From positions 744,001-808,000 of the forward strand of contig CAVYOE010000001.1 in NCBI GenBank assembly GCA_963770155.1: a stretch of 64,000 nt of DNA, in the 5' to 3' direction. Source of the DNA: CAVYOE01 sp963770155 (GTDB lineage Bacteria > Actinomycetota > Thermoleophilia > Solirubrobacterales > 70-9). Within the stretch, counting starts at the first letter, position 1. The number at the start of each line of letters is the position of its first letter. A model generated the notes under the pieces. It was not told the origin of the DNA. It made no database searches and saw only the letters and a program-made list of their open reading frames with translations. The translations under genes were made by a program, and so were the position numbers. Below, piece by piece: positions 25,642 to 33,287 of the stretch.

Positions 25642-27270
25642 CTATGCCGAGACAGGCTCGGCTTCGTGCTCGTGCGCCGGGTGACGGCGGGTGTGCCCCT
25701 CCTGTGCGCAACGTGCGCACTCGCCGGCTGATGCGGCTCGCGGCGCGTGGTGATCGTCTCTGCGTTCGGGGTTGCGAATCCCGAACCCGGCGATCACACC
25801 TCCAATGATCATCAAGGCGCCCGCGACCAGGAGCCCCAGGTGAAAGCCTTCTTCGGCCCCTGAGGTGGCGGCAGCCTCAACCCGCTCGGCTTCGCCCTGC
25901 GGCAGGTCGGCGGTGTCTGGCGGGCTCAAGGGATCTCCCTTGGAGTCCTCGACCAACTGCTTGGCGGGCGGCGAGAGCTTCGCTCCGGCGAGCTTCTCGT
26001 CGACTGTGGAGCCGAACTGGCCCGCGATCAGCGCGCCGAGGATCGCGATCGCCAGGAGGCCGGCCACACGCGCGACACCGTTGTTGATCCCGGACGCGAC
26101 TCCCGCGTGCCGCTCCTCGACCGAGTTGAGCGCGGTCGCCGTCAACGGTGCGACTGTGGCCGCAAGCCCGAGCGAAAAGACGATGACCCCGGGCAGGATC
26201 TCGCTCACGTAGTCGGGGTCGGCTCCGGCTCCGATCAGCATCAGCAGGCCGATGCCACCGACTATGGGTCCGACGCACATCGGCACTCGCGGCCCGGTGC
26301 CGGTCGCGATCTTTCCGAACCGGGGCGAGAGCAGGAAGAGGATCACCGAGACCGGTGTCGTCGCCAAGCCGGCCTCCAGCGGCGAGTACCCCGCCGTGAA
26401 CTGGAGGAAGAGAGTGATGAAGAAGAAGGCCCCGATCAGCCCGGCGTAGACGAGCAGCGTCTCGAGATTGGTGATCGCGAAGTTCCGGATCCGGAACAGC
26501 GACAGATCGAGCATCGCATGCCGGTACCTCGACTCCCAGGCCAGGAACGCGACCAGCATCAAGGTGCCGGCGATCAGGGGAGCGAAGACGAGCGGATCGC
26601 TCCAGCCGTGTGTCGGCTGCTCGATCAGCCCAAAGACCAGTCCGCCGAGTCCTCCTGCCTCCAGAACGATTCCGGTCCAGTCGATGGTGCGGTCGGCCTC
26701 GGGATCCGAGCTCTCGCGCACATACGCCCGGGCCACCAGCACGGTGGCGATGATCAGCGGGACATTGACCCAAAAGATCGCCCGCCAGGAGAAGGCCTCC
26801 ACCAGGGCGCCGCCGCCGGCCGGCCCGATCACCGTCGCGATTCCCGACCAAGCGGTCCAGGTGCCGATCGCCTTGCCGCGTTCGGCCCCCTCGAAGGTCG
26901 CGGCGAGAATCGCCAGAGAGCCCGGAACCAGCAGCGCTCCCGCCAGGCCCTGGAGAGCCCGGCCGGCGATCAGCACCTCGGTGCTGGGGGCGGCGGCGCA
27001 GAGCACAGAGGTGATCCCGAACCCGATCAGACCGAGAATGAACATCCGGCGTCGCCCGAACTGGTCCCCGAGCGCGCCACCGACCAGCAACAGCGCGACC
27101 AGCGCCAGCATGTAGGCCTCGACCATCCACTGCTGGTCGGCGAGGCCGGCGCCGAGATCGTCGCTCAGGTCCGGGAGCGCGACCTGGACCACGGTGCCGT
27201 CGAGAAAGACGATCGTCGACCCGAGGATCGTCGCGATCAATGTGAACAGCTTGCGGCGCGAGTCAGACAC
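25642..27270 (-). CDS. MFS drug exporter, DHA2 (EmrB/QacA) family
   Basis: A 542-residue integral membrane protein with about 14 hydrophobic segments, starting FTLIATILGSTIVFLDGTVV with the DHA2 motif for transmembrane helix 1 and LGDQFGRRRMFILGL (motif A loop). Motif C-like GIATVIGPAGGGALVEAFSWRAIF follows. The cytoplasmic end (HAPRAASAGECARCAQEGHT) is Cys/His-rich, which is unusual and might bind a metal. It is probably a proton-driven exporter of hydrophobic drugs; the substrate cannot be told. Confidence 0.92.
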   Translation of the reverse strand: MSDSRRKLFTLIATILGSTIVFLDGTVVQVALPDLSDDLGAGLADQQWMVEAYMLALVALLLVGGALGDQFGRRRMFILGLIGFGITSVLCAAAPSTEVLIAGRALQGLAGALLVPGSLAILAATFEGAERGKAIGTWTAWSGIATVIGPAGGGALVEAFSWRAIFWVNVPLIIATVLVARAYVRESSDPEADRTIDWTGIVLEAGGLGGLVFGLIEQPTHGWSDPLVFAPLIAGTLMLVAFLAWESRYRHAMLDLSLFRIRNFAITNLETLLVYAGLIGAFFFITLFLQFTAGYSPLEAGLATTPVSVILFLLSPRFGKIATGTGPRVPMCVGPIVGGIGLLMLIGAGADPDYVSEILPGVIVFSLGLAATVAPLTATALNSVEERHAGVASGINNGVARVAGLLAIAILGALIAGQFGSTVDEKLAGAKLSPPAKQLVEDSKGDPLSPPDTADLPQGEAERVEAAATSGAEEGFHLGLLVAGALMIIGGVIAGFGIRNPERRDDHHAPRAASAGECARCAQEGHTRRHPAHEHEAEPVSA

Positions 27271-27293
27271 TCGCCGCCCAGTTTATGGAGCGG

Positions 27294-28013
27294 CTACCTG
27301 CGGCCCTTCTTTTTCTTCTTCACGCACTTCCGCTTGCGCTTGCCGCTCTTCGTCTTCACCTTCTTCAGCCGATGGCCCTTCTTGCACCTTCTCTTGGCGG
27401 GCTGTGCCGGCGGGCAAGCGGCGCTCAGGGCCGGGTTGGCCGGCGCACAGTCCTGGGTCTCGTCACCGAACCCGTCGCGGTCGGCGTCGGGCTCGACATC
27501 GGCGTTGAAAGCAAGCGCCTGGTTCGCCCCGCCGAGCGCCGTCGGCGCTGAAGCGGGATCGGACTCGTTCTTGATCGGGGCCCAGTAGCCAATGGTCGCG
27601 CCAGGGACCGTGGTCATTCGCGCGCTCCAATCAGCGTCGATCCCAATCCGATCTCCCGCGGAGATCGGGAGTCTGGTTGGGAACGGGAACAGGGCATCCT
27701 CGAAGGTCGTTCCCAGCAGATGGCCGATATCGCTGGCGACGACGGAGAACGTTCCCCCGCCGGCTGGGCGGAGCACCCGGAGCCGGGCATTGCCCCAGTC
27801 GCGGAACTGGAGCCGGAAGCGGACCAGGACGCCGTTAATCGGGGACTCGTTGGCATGACCCGGGAGCGCCGTCTGAATGAAGGTCGCCCCTCCCCCCGCA
27901 CCGGCTATTCCCAGATTGTTGCTCGGTAACGGAGGACCGATCGTGACCGCACCGTGGCTGGCTGCCGGAAAGGCGAATCCCAACACCAAAGAGATGAGAA
28001 ATGCCCGCCTCAT
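27294..28013 (-). CDS. secreted DxDxDG protein with basic Cys tail
   Basis: A 239-residue exported protein. I place the start at ATG 28013 (MRRAFLISLVLGFAFPAASH), which gives a clean signal peptide; the longer frame upstream is low-complexity and overlaps the preceding gene. A beta-rich domain (VRFRLQFRDWGNARLRVLRP) is followed by EPDADRDGFGDETQD, a calcium-binding type motif. It ends with CKKGHRLKKVKTKSG, a second Cys after 19 residues, and poly-Lys/Arg. It starts 13 bases after the similar tail gene at 28027, so the two are probably cotranscribed. The body is homologous to the RTX-like protein at 32318. Confidence 0.75.
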   Translation of the reverse strand: MRRAFLISLVLGFAFPAASHGAVTIGPPLPSNNLGIAGAGGGATFIQTALPGHANESPINGVLVRFRLQFRDWGNARLRVLRPAGGGTFSVVASDIGHLLGTTFEDALFPFPTRLPISAGDRIGIDADWSARMTTVPGATIGYWAPIKNESDPASAPTALGGANQALAFNADVEPDADRDGFGDETQDCAPANPALSAACPPAQPAKRRCKKGHRLKKVKTKSGKRKRKCVKKKKKGRR

Positions 28014-28026
28014 CGCCACGTGCTGA

Positions 28027-29226
28027 TCAGCGACGCCTCTTCTTGCGCTTGCACTTGAGCTTGCCCTTGCGCCGCACGAGCTTGCGCCCTTTCTTGCACT
28101 TCTTGCGACGCGGGGTCGGCGTCGCCGCTGGCGGCGCCGTGGGCTGCAGCTCGAACGCCCCGATGTCGCAGCGACCGGCGGCGCCACCGCGTGGCAGGCC
28201 CCGCTGGTCGGTGGCCGGGCATGCGGTACCGCCGGAGCCGGGAGCGGCCGGGTTGCCGGTGCCGATTGCTGCACTGCCGGCCAGCAATCCGTGAGTGGGA
28301 GTCGATCCGCCGTTGGCGGCGAGCGGTCCGAGGTTCGCGGCGGCTCCGAGCAGGTCGCCCGTCGTCGGAGCAAAGGTGCATCCCGCGGTCGTCCCGATCA
28401 AGTTGTAAGACCCCGATGTAACAGTGCCGCCACAGTCCGAGGGATGAGGCCCGAGGCTGAGCTCGACATTGCCGGCGACGATCGTGTTGCGAAGCGTCAC
28501 GGTACCCGCGGACCGAAAGACCCCGCCGACCTGGCTCGACAGCGAGTCGTCATCGGCATCAGCGATGTTGCCGGTCACTGTGACGTTCTGGAGCGTCACG
28601 TTTCCGAGGTTGACGTCGAGCCCGGCGCTGTCAATGTCCGAACGGTTGCCGGAGATGGTGACGTTGGTGAGCGCTGTTGATACGCCGTCCGCATAGATCC
28701 CTCCTCCGAGGTTCTTGGTGCGGTTGTCGGTCACGGTGCTGTTCGTGAGGGCCAGCGCGCCCTGGTTCAAAATTCCCGCCCCGGATGAGTTGGTCCCGCC
28801 CCCGGTGATCGTTACGCCGGAGATCGACACGGGAGCAACGCTGAGGATGTGGATCACGCGATCGACCTCGACCGCGTCGATCGTGGCGCTCGAGCCGACG
28901 ATGTCGAGGTTGGCTCCCGGAAGAAGATCCAGGTCGCCTTCTCGATTGTCGTCTTCGCTCACGCCATCCGGCGGCCTGGTCAGCGTGTAGGTCCCAGGGC
29001 CCAGGGTGATCACGTCATCGCCGGCGCCCGCCGAGCAGCCCCCGAAGGTGCCGTTGGTGTTCGCGGCCTGCACCGCTTCCCGCAATGAACAGGCGTCGGG
29101 ATTGGTGTCGAACTCGTCGGCAACCGTGTTCGGAGCGATCACGTTCGCGCCGGCGGCCGCCGGAATCACGAGCGTTCCCAGAAGGGCCGTTGCTGCTGCC
29201 TGGCTGAGCCACTTGCTGCTCCCCAT
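28027..29226 (-). CDS. secreted CSLREA-domain beta-helix protein with basic Cys tail
   Basis: A 399-residue exported protein starting at ATG 29226 (MGSSKWLSQAAATALLGTLV). The longer frame upstream runs into the divergent ligase gene and is not needed. After signal cleavage near AAAGANV it has CSLREAVQAANTNGTFGGC and a beta-helix body with repeats such as SGVTITGGGTNSSGAGI and NVTISGNRSDIDSAG. It ends CKKGRKLVRRKGKLKC and then KRKKRRR. It shares domains and tail with the protein at 22214-23593 and lies immediately upstream of another tail protein. Confidence 0.8.
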   Translation of the reverse strand: MGSSKWLSQAAATALLGTLVIPAAAGANVIAPNTVADEFDTNPDACSLREAVQAANTNGTFGGCSAGAGDDVITLGPGTYTLTRPPDGVSEDDNREGDLDLLPGANLDIVGSSATIDAVEVDRVIHILSVAPVSISGVTITGGGTNSSGAGILNQGALALTNSTVTDNRTKNLGGGIYADGVSTALTNVTISGNRSDIDSAGLDVNLGNVTLQNVTVTGNIADADDDSLSSQVGGVFRSAGTVTLRNTIVAGNVELSLGPHPSDCGGTVTSGSYNLIGTTAGCTFAPTTGDLLGAAANLGPLAANGGSTPTHGLLAGSAAIGTGNPAAPGSGGTACPATDQRGLPRGGAAGRCDIGAFELQPTAPPAATPTPRRKKCKKGRKLVRRKGKLKCKRKKRRR

Positions 29227-29281
29227 CTGCGCACAGTTTCGCAAGAACGGCCGGCGTTGCGCCACCCGGATAATCAGCCCG

Positions 29282-30292
29282 ATGCCGAAACGAACCGATG
29301 CCGTGCTTGCCGGCCTGACCAAGGAGAAGCTGCCGAAGCAGATCTCCCCGATGCTCGCCAAGGTCGCCGACGCCCCTCCGGAGGGCGAGGAGTGGGCCTA
29401 CGAGCTCAAGTGGGACGGGATCCGCGCTCTCGCCTTCACCGGACCCGGTGGCTGGTTCATGACGAGCCGCCGGGGCGAGGACGTCACCGCGCGCTATCCG
29501 GAGCTGGCGGAGATCGGCGAACAACTCGAGGGCAGCGCCGCTGCCCTCGACGGCGAAGTGGTGGCCTACGACGACGACCAGCGCCCCAGTTTCCAGGCGA
29601 TCCAGGCGCGCATGGGCCTGACCTCGCCGACAGCGATCAAGCAGCGGATGGCTCTGGTGCCGGTCACTTTCATCGTCTTTGACCTGCTCCACCTCGACGG
29701 GCGTTCCACCCGTGACCTCTCCTATGAGGAGCGCCGGGAGCTGCTGCAGGAGCTCGCTGTCGACGGGCCCCACTCGCAGACGCCGGCGAGCAGCGCGGGG
29801 CCCGGCGCTGCCCTGCTCGAGGCAGCAGAGCGGCGGGGACTCGAGGGTGTGGTCGCGAAGCGGCGCGACTGCCCCTACCGCCCCGGGAGCCGAACCGGCG
29901 AGTGGCTCAAGACCCGGATCTGGAGGCGGCAGGAGTTCGTGATCGGCGGCTACATCCCCGGGGAAGGTCGCCGCAGCAAGCGCGTCGGATCGCTGCTCGT
30001 CGGCTACTACGACGAGGGGCGATTCACCTACGCCGGCGGTGTCGGCTCCGGATTGAACGAGGAGCAGCTCGCCTTCCTCACCAAGGAGCTCAACAGCCGC
30101 CTCCGTGACGAAAGCCCGTTCGAGGCCGGTGCCCCTCGTGGGCCGAAGGCGAAGCTCGCGGTCTTCTGCGAGCCCGAGCTCGTCTGTGAGGTGCAGTGGA
30201 CCGAGTGGACCAAGGACGGGACCCTGCGCCAGCCCTCGTTCAAGGGGATGCGCACCGACAAGGATCCCCGTGAGGTGGTCCGCGAGGCGTGA
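29282..30292 (+). CDS. ATP-dependent DNA ligase (LigD ligase-domain type)
   Basis: A 336-residue single-domain NHEJ ligase. The start at ATG 29282 avoids a long upstream frame that overlaps the tail gene. The adenylated lysine is in the motif ELKWDGIRAL; GEVVAYDD, VFDLLHLDGRS, GVVAKRRDCPYRPG and EWLKTRIWRRQEFVIGGY are the remaining nucleotidyltransferase motifs. An OB fold ends with CEVQWTEWTKDGTLRQPSFK. Polymerase and phosphoesterase domains of full LigD are absent here; a polymerase-domain gene lies two genes downstream. Confidence 0.9.
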   Translation: MPKRTDAVLAGLTKEKLPKQISPMLAKVADAPPEGEEWAYELKWDGIRALAFTGPGGWFMTSRRGEDVTARYPELAEIGEQLEGSAAALDGEVVAYDDDQRPSFQAIQARMGLTSPTAIKQRMALVPVTFIVFDLLHLDGRSTRDLSYEERRELLQELAVDGPHSQTPASSAGPGAALLEAAERRGLEGVVAKRRDCPYRPGSRTGEWLKTRIWRRQEFVIGGYIPGEGRRSKRVGSLLVGYYDEGRFTYAGGVGSGLNEEQLAFLTKELNSRLRDESPFEAGAPRGPKAKLAVFCEPELVCEVQWTEWTKDGTLRQPSFKGMRTDKDPREVVREA

Positions 30293-30407
30293 ATCGTGCC
30301 TGCAAGACAGATCCCGCTGTTTGGCGCCTGGGTGTCGAAGGTACCCTGCTAGGACCGATGAATTTCCGCCTCCTACCCGGTCTCAGGTAACGGCATGAGG
30401 AAACAAC

Positions 30408-31343
30408 ATGGCTAGAGCGATTTGGAGTGGTTCGATCAGCTTCGGGCTTCTGAACGTGCCCGTGAAGCTCTACAGCGCGGTCTCGAAGCAGACCGTGCGC
30501 TTCAAGGAACTGCGCGAGGGCGACGGAGCCCGGATCCGGCACAAGCGCGTCGCCGAGACCGACGGCAAGGAGGTCCCCTACGAGAAGATCGTCAAGGGCT
30601 ACGAGTTCGCCCCCGACCAATACGTCCTCCTGACCAAGGAGGAGCTCTCCGAGCTCGACCCCAAGAAGACCCGCTCGATCGAGATCCAGGACTTCGTCGA
30701 CCTCGACGACATCGATCCCATCTACTTCGAATCCCCTTACTTCCTCGGCCCGGACAAGGGCGCCGAGAAGGCCTACGCCTTGCTTGTGAAAGCGATGGTG
30801 GACTCGGGCAAGGTCGCCGTCGCCCGCTTCGTCCTCCGAAACAAGGAGCACCTGGCCGCGATTCGCCCCATGGGTGACGTGTTGACGATGGCAACGATGC
30901 GCTTCCACGACGAGGTCACCGACCCCAAGGAGATCGACGAGCTCACCGGCGAGAAGCCCGAGAAGCCCGACTCGCGCGAGCTCGAGATGGCAAAGCAGCT
31001 GATCGAGTCCCTCGCCAGCGAGTTCAAGCCGTCGCGCTACCGCGACGAGTACCGCGAGGAGCTGCTCGACCTGCTCGAGCGGAAGGCCAAGGGCGAGGAG
31101 GTCGTCTCGGTCCAGAGCGAGGAGCCCGAGCCGACCAAGGCCCCCGACCTGATGGCGGCGCTGGAAGAAAGCCTCGCCTCGATCAAGGGCGGAGACGGCA
31201 AGGCGAAGGCGGCCTCCAAGGCCTCCTCCAGCAACGGCGCCAAGGCTTCCGCCAAGAAGTCCCCGGCCAAGAAGAAGTCAGCCGCAACAAAGAAGAAGCC
31301 GGCCGCCAAGCGCAAGTCGAAGGCAAAGGCTGGCAGCAAGTAA
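30408..31343 (+). CDS. ku: non-homologous end-joining protein Ku
   Basis: A 311-residue bacterial Ku that binds DNA ends and recruits LigD. It starts MARAIWSGSISFGLLNVPVK, with LRHKRV-like core strands, DFVDLDDIDPIYFESPYFLG and MRFHDEVTDP. The last 50 residues are Lys/Ala/Ser-rich, a DNA-binding tail seen in many actinobacterial Ku proteins. A GAGG ribosome site lies just upstream of the ATG. The order ligase-Ku-polymerase forms a compact NHEJ module, 115 bases after the ligase gene. Confidence 0.95.
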   Translation: MARAIWSGSISFGLLNVPVKLYSAVSKQTVRFKELREGDGARIRHKRVAETDGKEVPYEKIVKGYEFAPDQYVLLTKEELSELDPKKTRSIEIQDFVDLDDIDPIYFESPYFLGPDKGAEKAYALLVKAMVDSGKVAVARFVLRNKEHLAAIRPMGDVLTMATMRFHDEVTDPKEIDELTGEKPEKPDSRELEMAKQLIESLASEFKPSRYRDEYREELLDLLERKAKGEEVVSVQSEEPEPTKAPDLMAALEESLASIKGGDGKAKAASKASSSNGAKASAKKSPAKKKSAATKKKPAAKRKSKAKAGSK

Positions 31344-31362
31344 GGCAGGGCGGGGCCAGGCC

Positions 31363-31393
31363 GGCGGCGCGGACGCGAAGCGGAGCAGCCGCC
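31363..31393. repeat. hairpin with constant loop GGACGCGAAGCGGAG (copy 2)
   Basis: Arms GGCGGC (31363-31368) and GCCGCC (31388-31393) enclose the 15-mer GGACGCGAAGCGGAG at 31371-31385, the same as at 3256-3270 but with different stem bases. It lies in the ku-polymerase spacer, ending five bases before the GTG start at 31399, so it may affect translation of that gene. Confidence 0.55.
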
Positions 31394-31398
31394 GTCAT

Positions 31399-32310
31399 GT
31401 GGTCAAGGTCGATGGCCGCGTGCTGTCCTTGACGAACCTCGACAAGGTGCTGTATCCGGACACCGGAACCACCAAGGGCGAGGTGATCGACTACTACGCG
31501 CGGATCGCGGAGGCGATGCTGCCGCACCTCCGCGACCGGCCCCTGACCCTGCGGCGGTTCCCCAACGGGGTCGAGGACAAGTCGTTCTTCGAGAAGAACT
31601 GCCCCAAACACCGCCCCGACTGGGTGAAGACGACGCCGATCTGGGTCGACCGCCGCGCCGGCGAGATCGACTTCTGTCTGTGCCAGGACCGCGCCACGCT
31701 CACCTGGATGGCACAGCTGGCGGCGCTCGAATTACATCCTTCGCTGTCGGTGGCGCGCAAGATGGAGCAGCCCACGGTGCTCGCCTTCGACCTCGATCCC
31801 GGTGAGCCGGCGGGGCTGCTCGAGGCCTGCGAGGTCGGGTTGCGGGTCCGCGACCTGTTCTCGGAGCTCGGGCTGGAGAGCTTCGCCAAGACCTCGGGAG
31901 GCAAAGGGTTCCAGGTGTATGTCCCGCTGAACACGAAAGTCACCTACGAGCAGACGAGCCCGTTTGCGAAGGCGGTGGCGCAGCTGCTCGAGAAACAGAC
32001 TCCTGGCGAAGTCGTCTCGAAGATGGCCAAGGCCGCGCGCAAGGGGAAGGTCTTCGTCGACTGGAGCCAGAACCACCAGAAGAAAACAACAGTTGCTGCA
32101 TATTCCATCCGTGCCAGAGCGAGACCGACTGTGTCTACCCCCGTGAAGTGGAGGGAGGTGGAATTGGCCGTGAAGCGTGGCGACGCCGAGAAGCTCCGGT
32201 TCGAGGGCGATGCGGTTGTGAAGCGCTTCGAGAAAGAAGGCGACCTGTTCGCGCCGGTGCTCGAGCGCAAGCAGAAACTCCCGAAGCTGGAGGGATTAGC
32301 AGGCGTATGA
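31399..32310 (+). CDS. LigD-type DNA polymerase (primase-polymerase domain)
   Basis: A 303-residue archaeo-eukaryotic primase fold polymerase of bacterial NHEJ. It starts at GTG 31399 (VKVDGRVLSLTNLDKVLYP); the LTNLDKVLYP motif and TLRRFPNGVEDKSFFEKN are family marks. The catalytic acidic pair is in VLAFDLDPGEPAG, and TSGGKGFQVYVPL and VDWSQNHQKKTTVAAYS follow. It fills gaps and adds ribonucleotides at breaks. Here it is separate from the ligase, unlike fused LigD proteins; no phosphoesterase domain is seen in the window. Confidence 0.92.
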   Translation: MVKVDGRVLSLTNLDKVLYPDTGTTKGEVIDYYARIAEAMLPHLRDRPLTLRRFPNGVEDKSFFEKNCPKHRPDWVKTTPIWVDRRAGEIDFCLCQDRATLTWMAQLAALELHPSLSVARKMEQPTVLAFDLDPGEPAGLLEACEVGLRVRDLFSELGLESFAKTSGGKGFQVYVPLNTKVTYEQTSPFAKAVAQLLEKQTPGEVVSKMAKAARKGKVFVDWSQNHQKKTTVAAYSIRARARPTVSTPVKWREVELAVKRGDAEKLRFEGDAVVKRFEKEGDLFAPVLERKQKLPKLEGLAGV

Positions 32311-32317
32311 TCGCTGT

Positions 32318-33265
32318 GTGAAGCGCAGGGCATTTCTGATTGTCGGAGTGAATGTCGTGTTGGCCGCGGCGTGCTGCGGCTCCGCGCCGGCGGCCACGAT
32401 GCTCGGGCAGATCGGCAACGCCCAGCCATGTCTCGAGGACAGGGCCCATGCCCAGCAGGCCACCCCCGGGGGCAACCTCTACCGGGCCGAGGCATACGGC
32501 GTGATCACCTCCTGGACCACGGCCCAGGCGATCGAGGCCGGTCACACCCTGCAGCTGGTGATCATGCGGTCGCGGATCGGCCCCGGAGGGGTCGGCCACT
32601 TCTACACAGCGCTGAAGAAGGACGTGGTCCGGCCGCTGAGCGCGGCCATCATCAACTCCTTTGGCGTGCGCATCCCGATCGAGGCCGGCGAGGAGCTCGC
32701 CCTGTACGTCCCGCCGGGACAGCCACTGGTGATGGGAGTTCCCGCGGGCAGATGCCTACACGTAACCGGCTTTCTCGAAGACCAGTACCGGACGCACCCC
32801 GGCGACCCACCGTTCGGGACCGAGCTCGACTACACGAGCTCCGGGACCCAGTACCGGCTCAACGTCCTGGCGAAAGTCGAGCCCGACGTCGACCGCGATG
32901 GATTCGGCGACGAGACCCAGGACCGGTGCCCCGAGAACGGCGGCACCCAGAGCTTCTGCACCTGCGCGACGAGAAAGCCGACGGTCATGGGAGACGACAA
33001 GGACAACGTCCTCAGGGGCACTCCACGCGCTGACACCATTGTCGGGCTGGGCGGGAACGACAGGATTCGCGGTAGGGGCGGGCGCGACTACATCTGCGGC
33101 GGAGAGGGGAACGACCGGATCAGCGGAGGCCGAGGCGGCGACCTGCTCGTCGGCGAGAATGGACGGGACGTGCTCAGAGGCGGTCCGCATTCGGACGCCC
33201 TCTACGGCGGCAAGGGCAAGGACAAGCTCCGCGGCGGCCCGGGCAAGGACGGGCAGACGCAGTAG
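32318..33265 (+). CDS. secreted RTX-like calcium-binding repeat protein
   Basis: A 315-residue exported protein starting at GTG 32318 (VKRRAFLIVGVNVVLAAACC). Its N-terminal beta domain and EPDVDRDGFGDETQD match the domain order of the tail protein at 27294-28013. At the C-terminus there are 6-7 copies of the nonapeptide type GGxGxDxxx (GLGGNDRIRGRGGRD, GGEGNDRISGGRGGD), which form a calcium-stabilised roll. The shared Lys/Arg tail is absent. It lies 7 bases after the NHEJ polymerase and converges on gcvPB. Confidence 0.75.
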   Translation: MKRRAFLIVGVNVVLAAACCGSAPAATMLGQIGNAQPCLEDRAHAQQATPGGNLYRAEAYGVITSWTTAQAIEAGHTLQLVIMRSRIGPGGVGHFYTALKKDVVRPLSAAIINSFGVRIPIEAGEELALYVPPGQPLVMGVPAGRCLHVTGFLEDQYRTHPGDPPFGTELDYTSSGTQYRLNVLAKVEPDVDRDGFGDETQDRCPENGGTQSFCTCATRKPTVMGDDKDNVLRGTPRADTIVGLGGNDRIRGRGGRDYICGGEGNDRISGGRGGDLLVGENGRDVLRGGPHSDALYGGKGKDKLRGGPGKDGQTQ

Positions 33266-33271
33266 CCCAGT

Positions 33272-33287
33272 AGCCCCTACAGGGGCT
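33272..33287. terminator. short hairpin at the converging ends of the RTX-like gene and gcvPB
   Basis: AGCCCC and GGGGCT form a 6-bp stem around TACA at 33272-33287, overlapping the gcvPB stop codon. No T-run follows on either strand, so intrinsic termination is weak or absent; it may only stabilise transcripts. Confidence 0.3.

Noticed and set aside
28014..28373. N-terminal 120 codons of the frame containing the tail protein at 27294
   Set aside because: They overlap the end of the preceding tail gene and have low-complexity composition; ATG 28013 gives a clean signal peptide.
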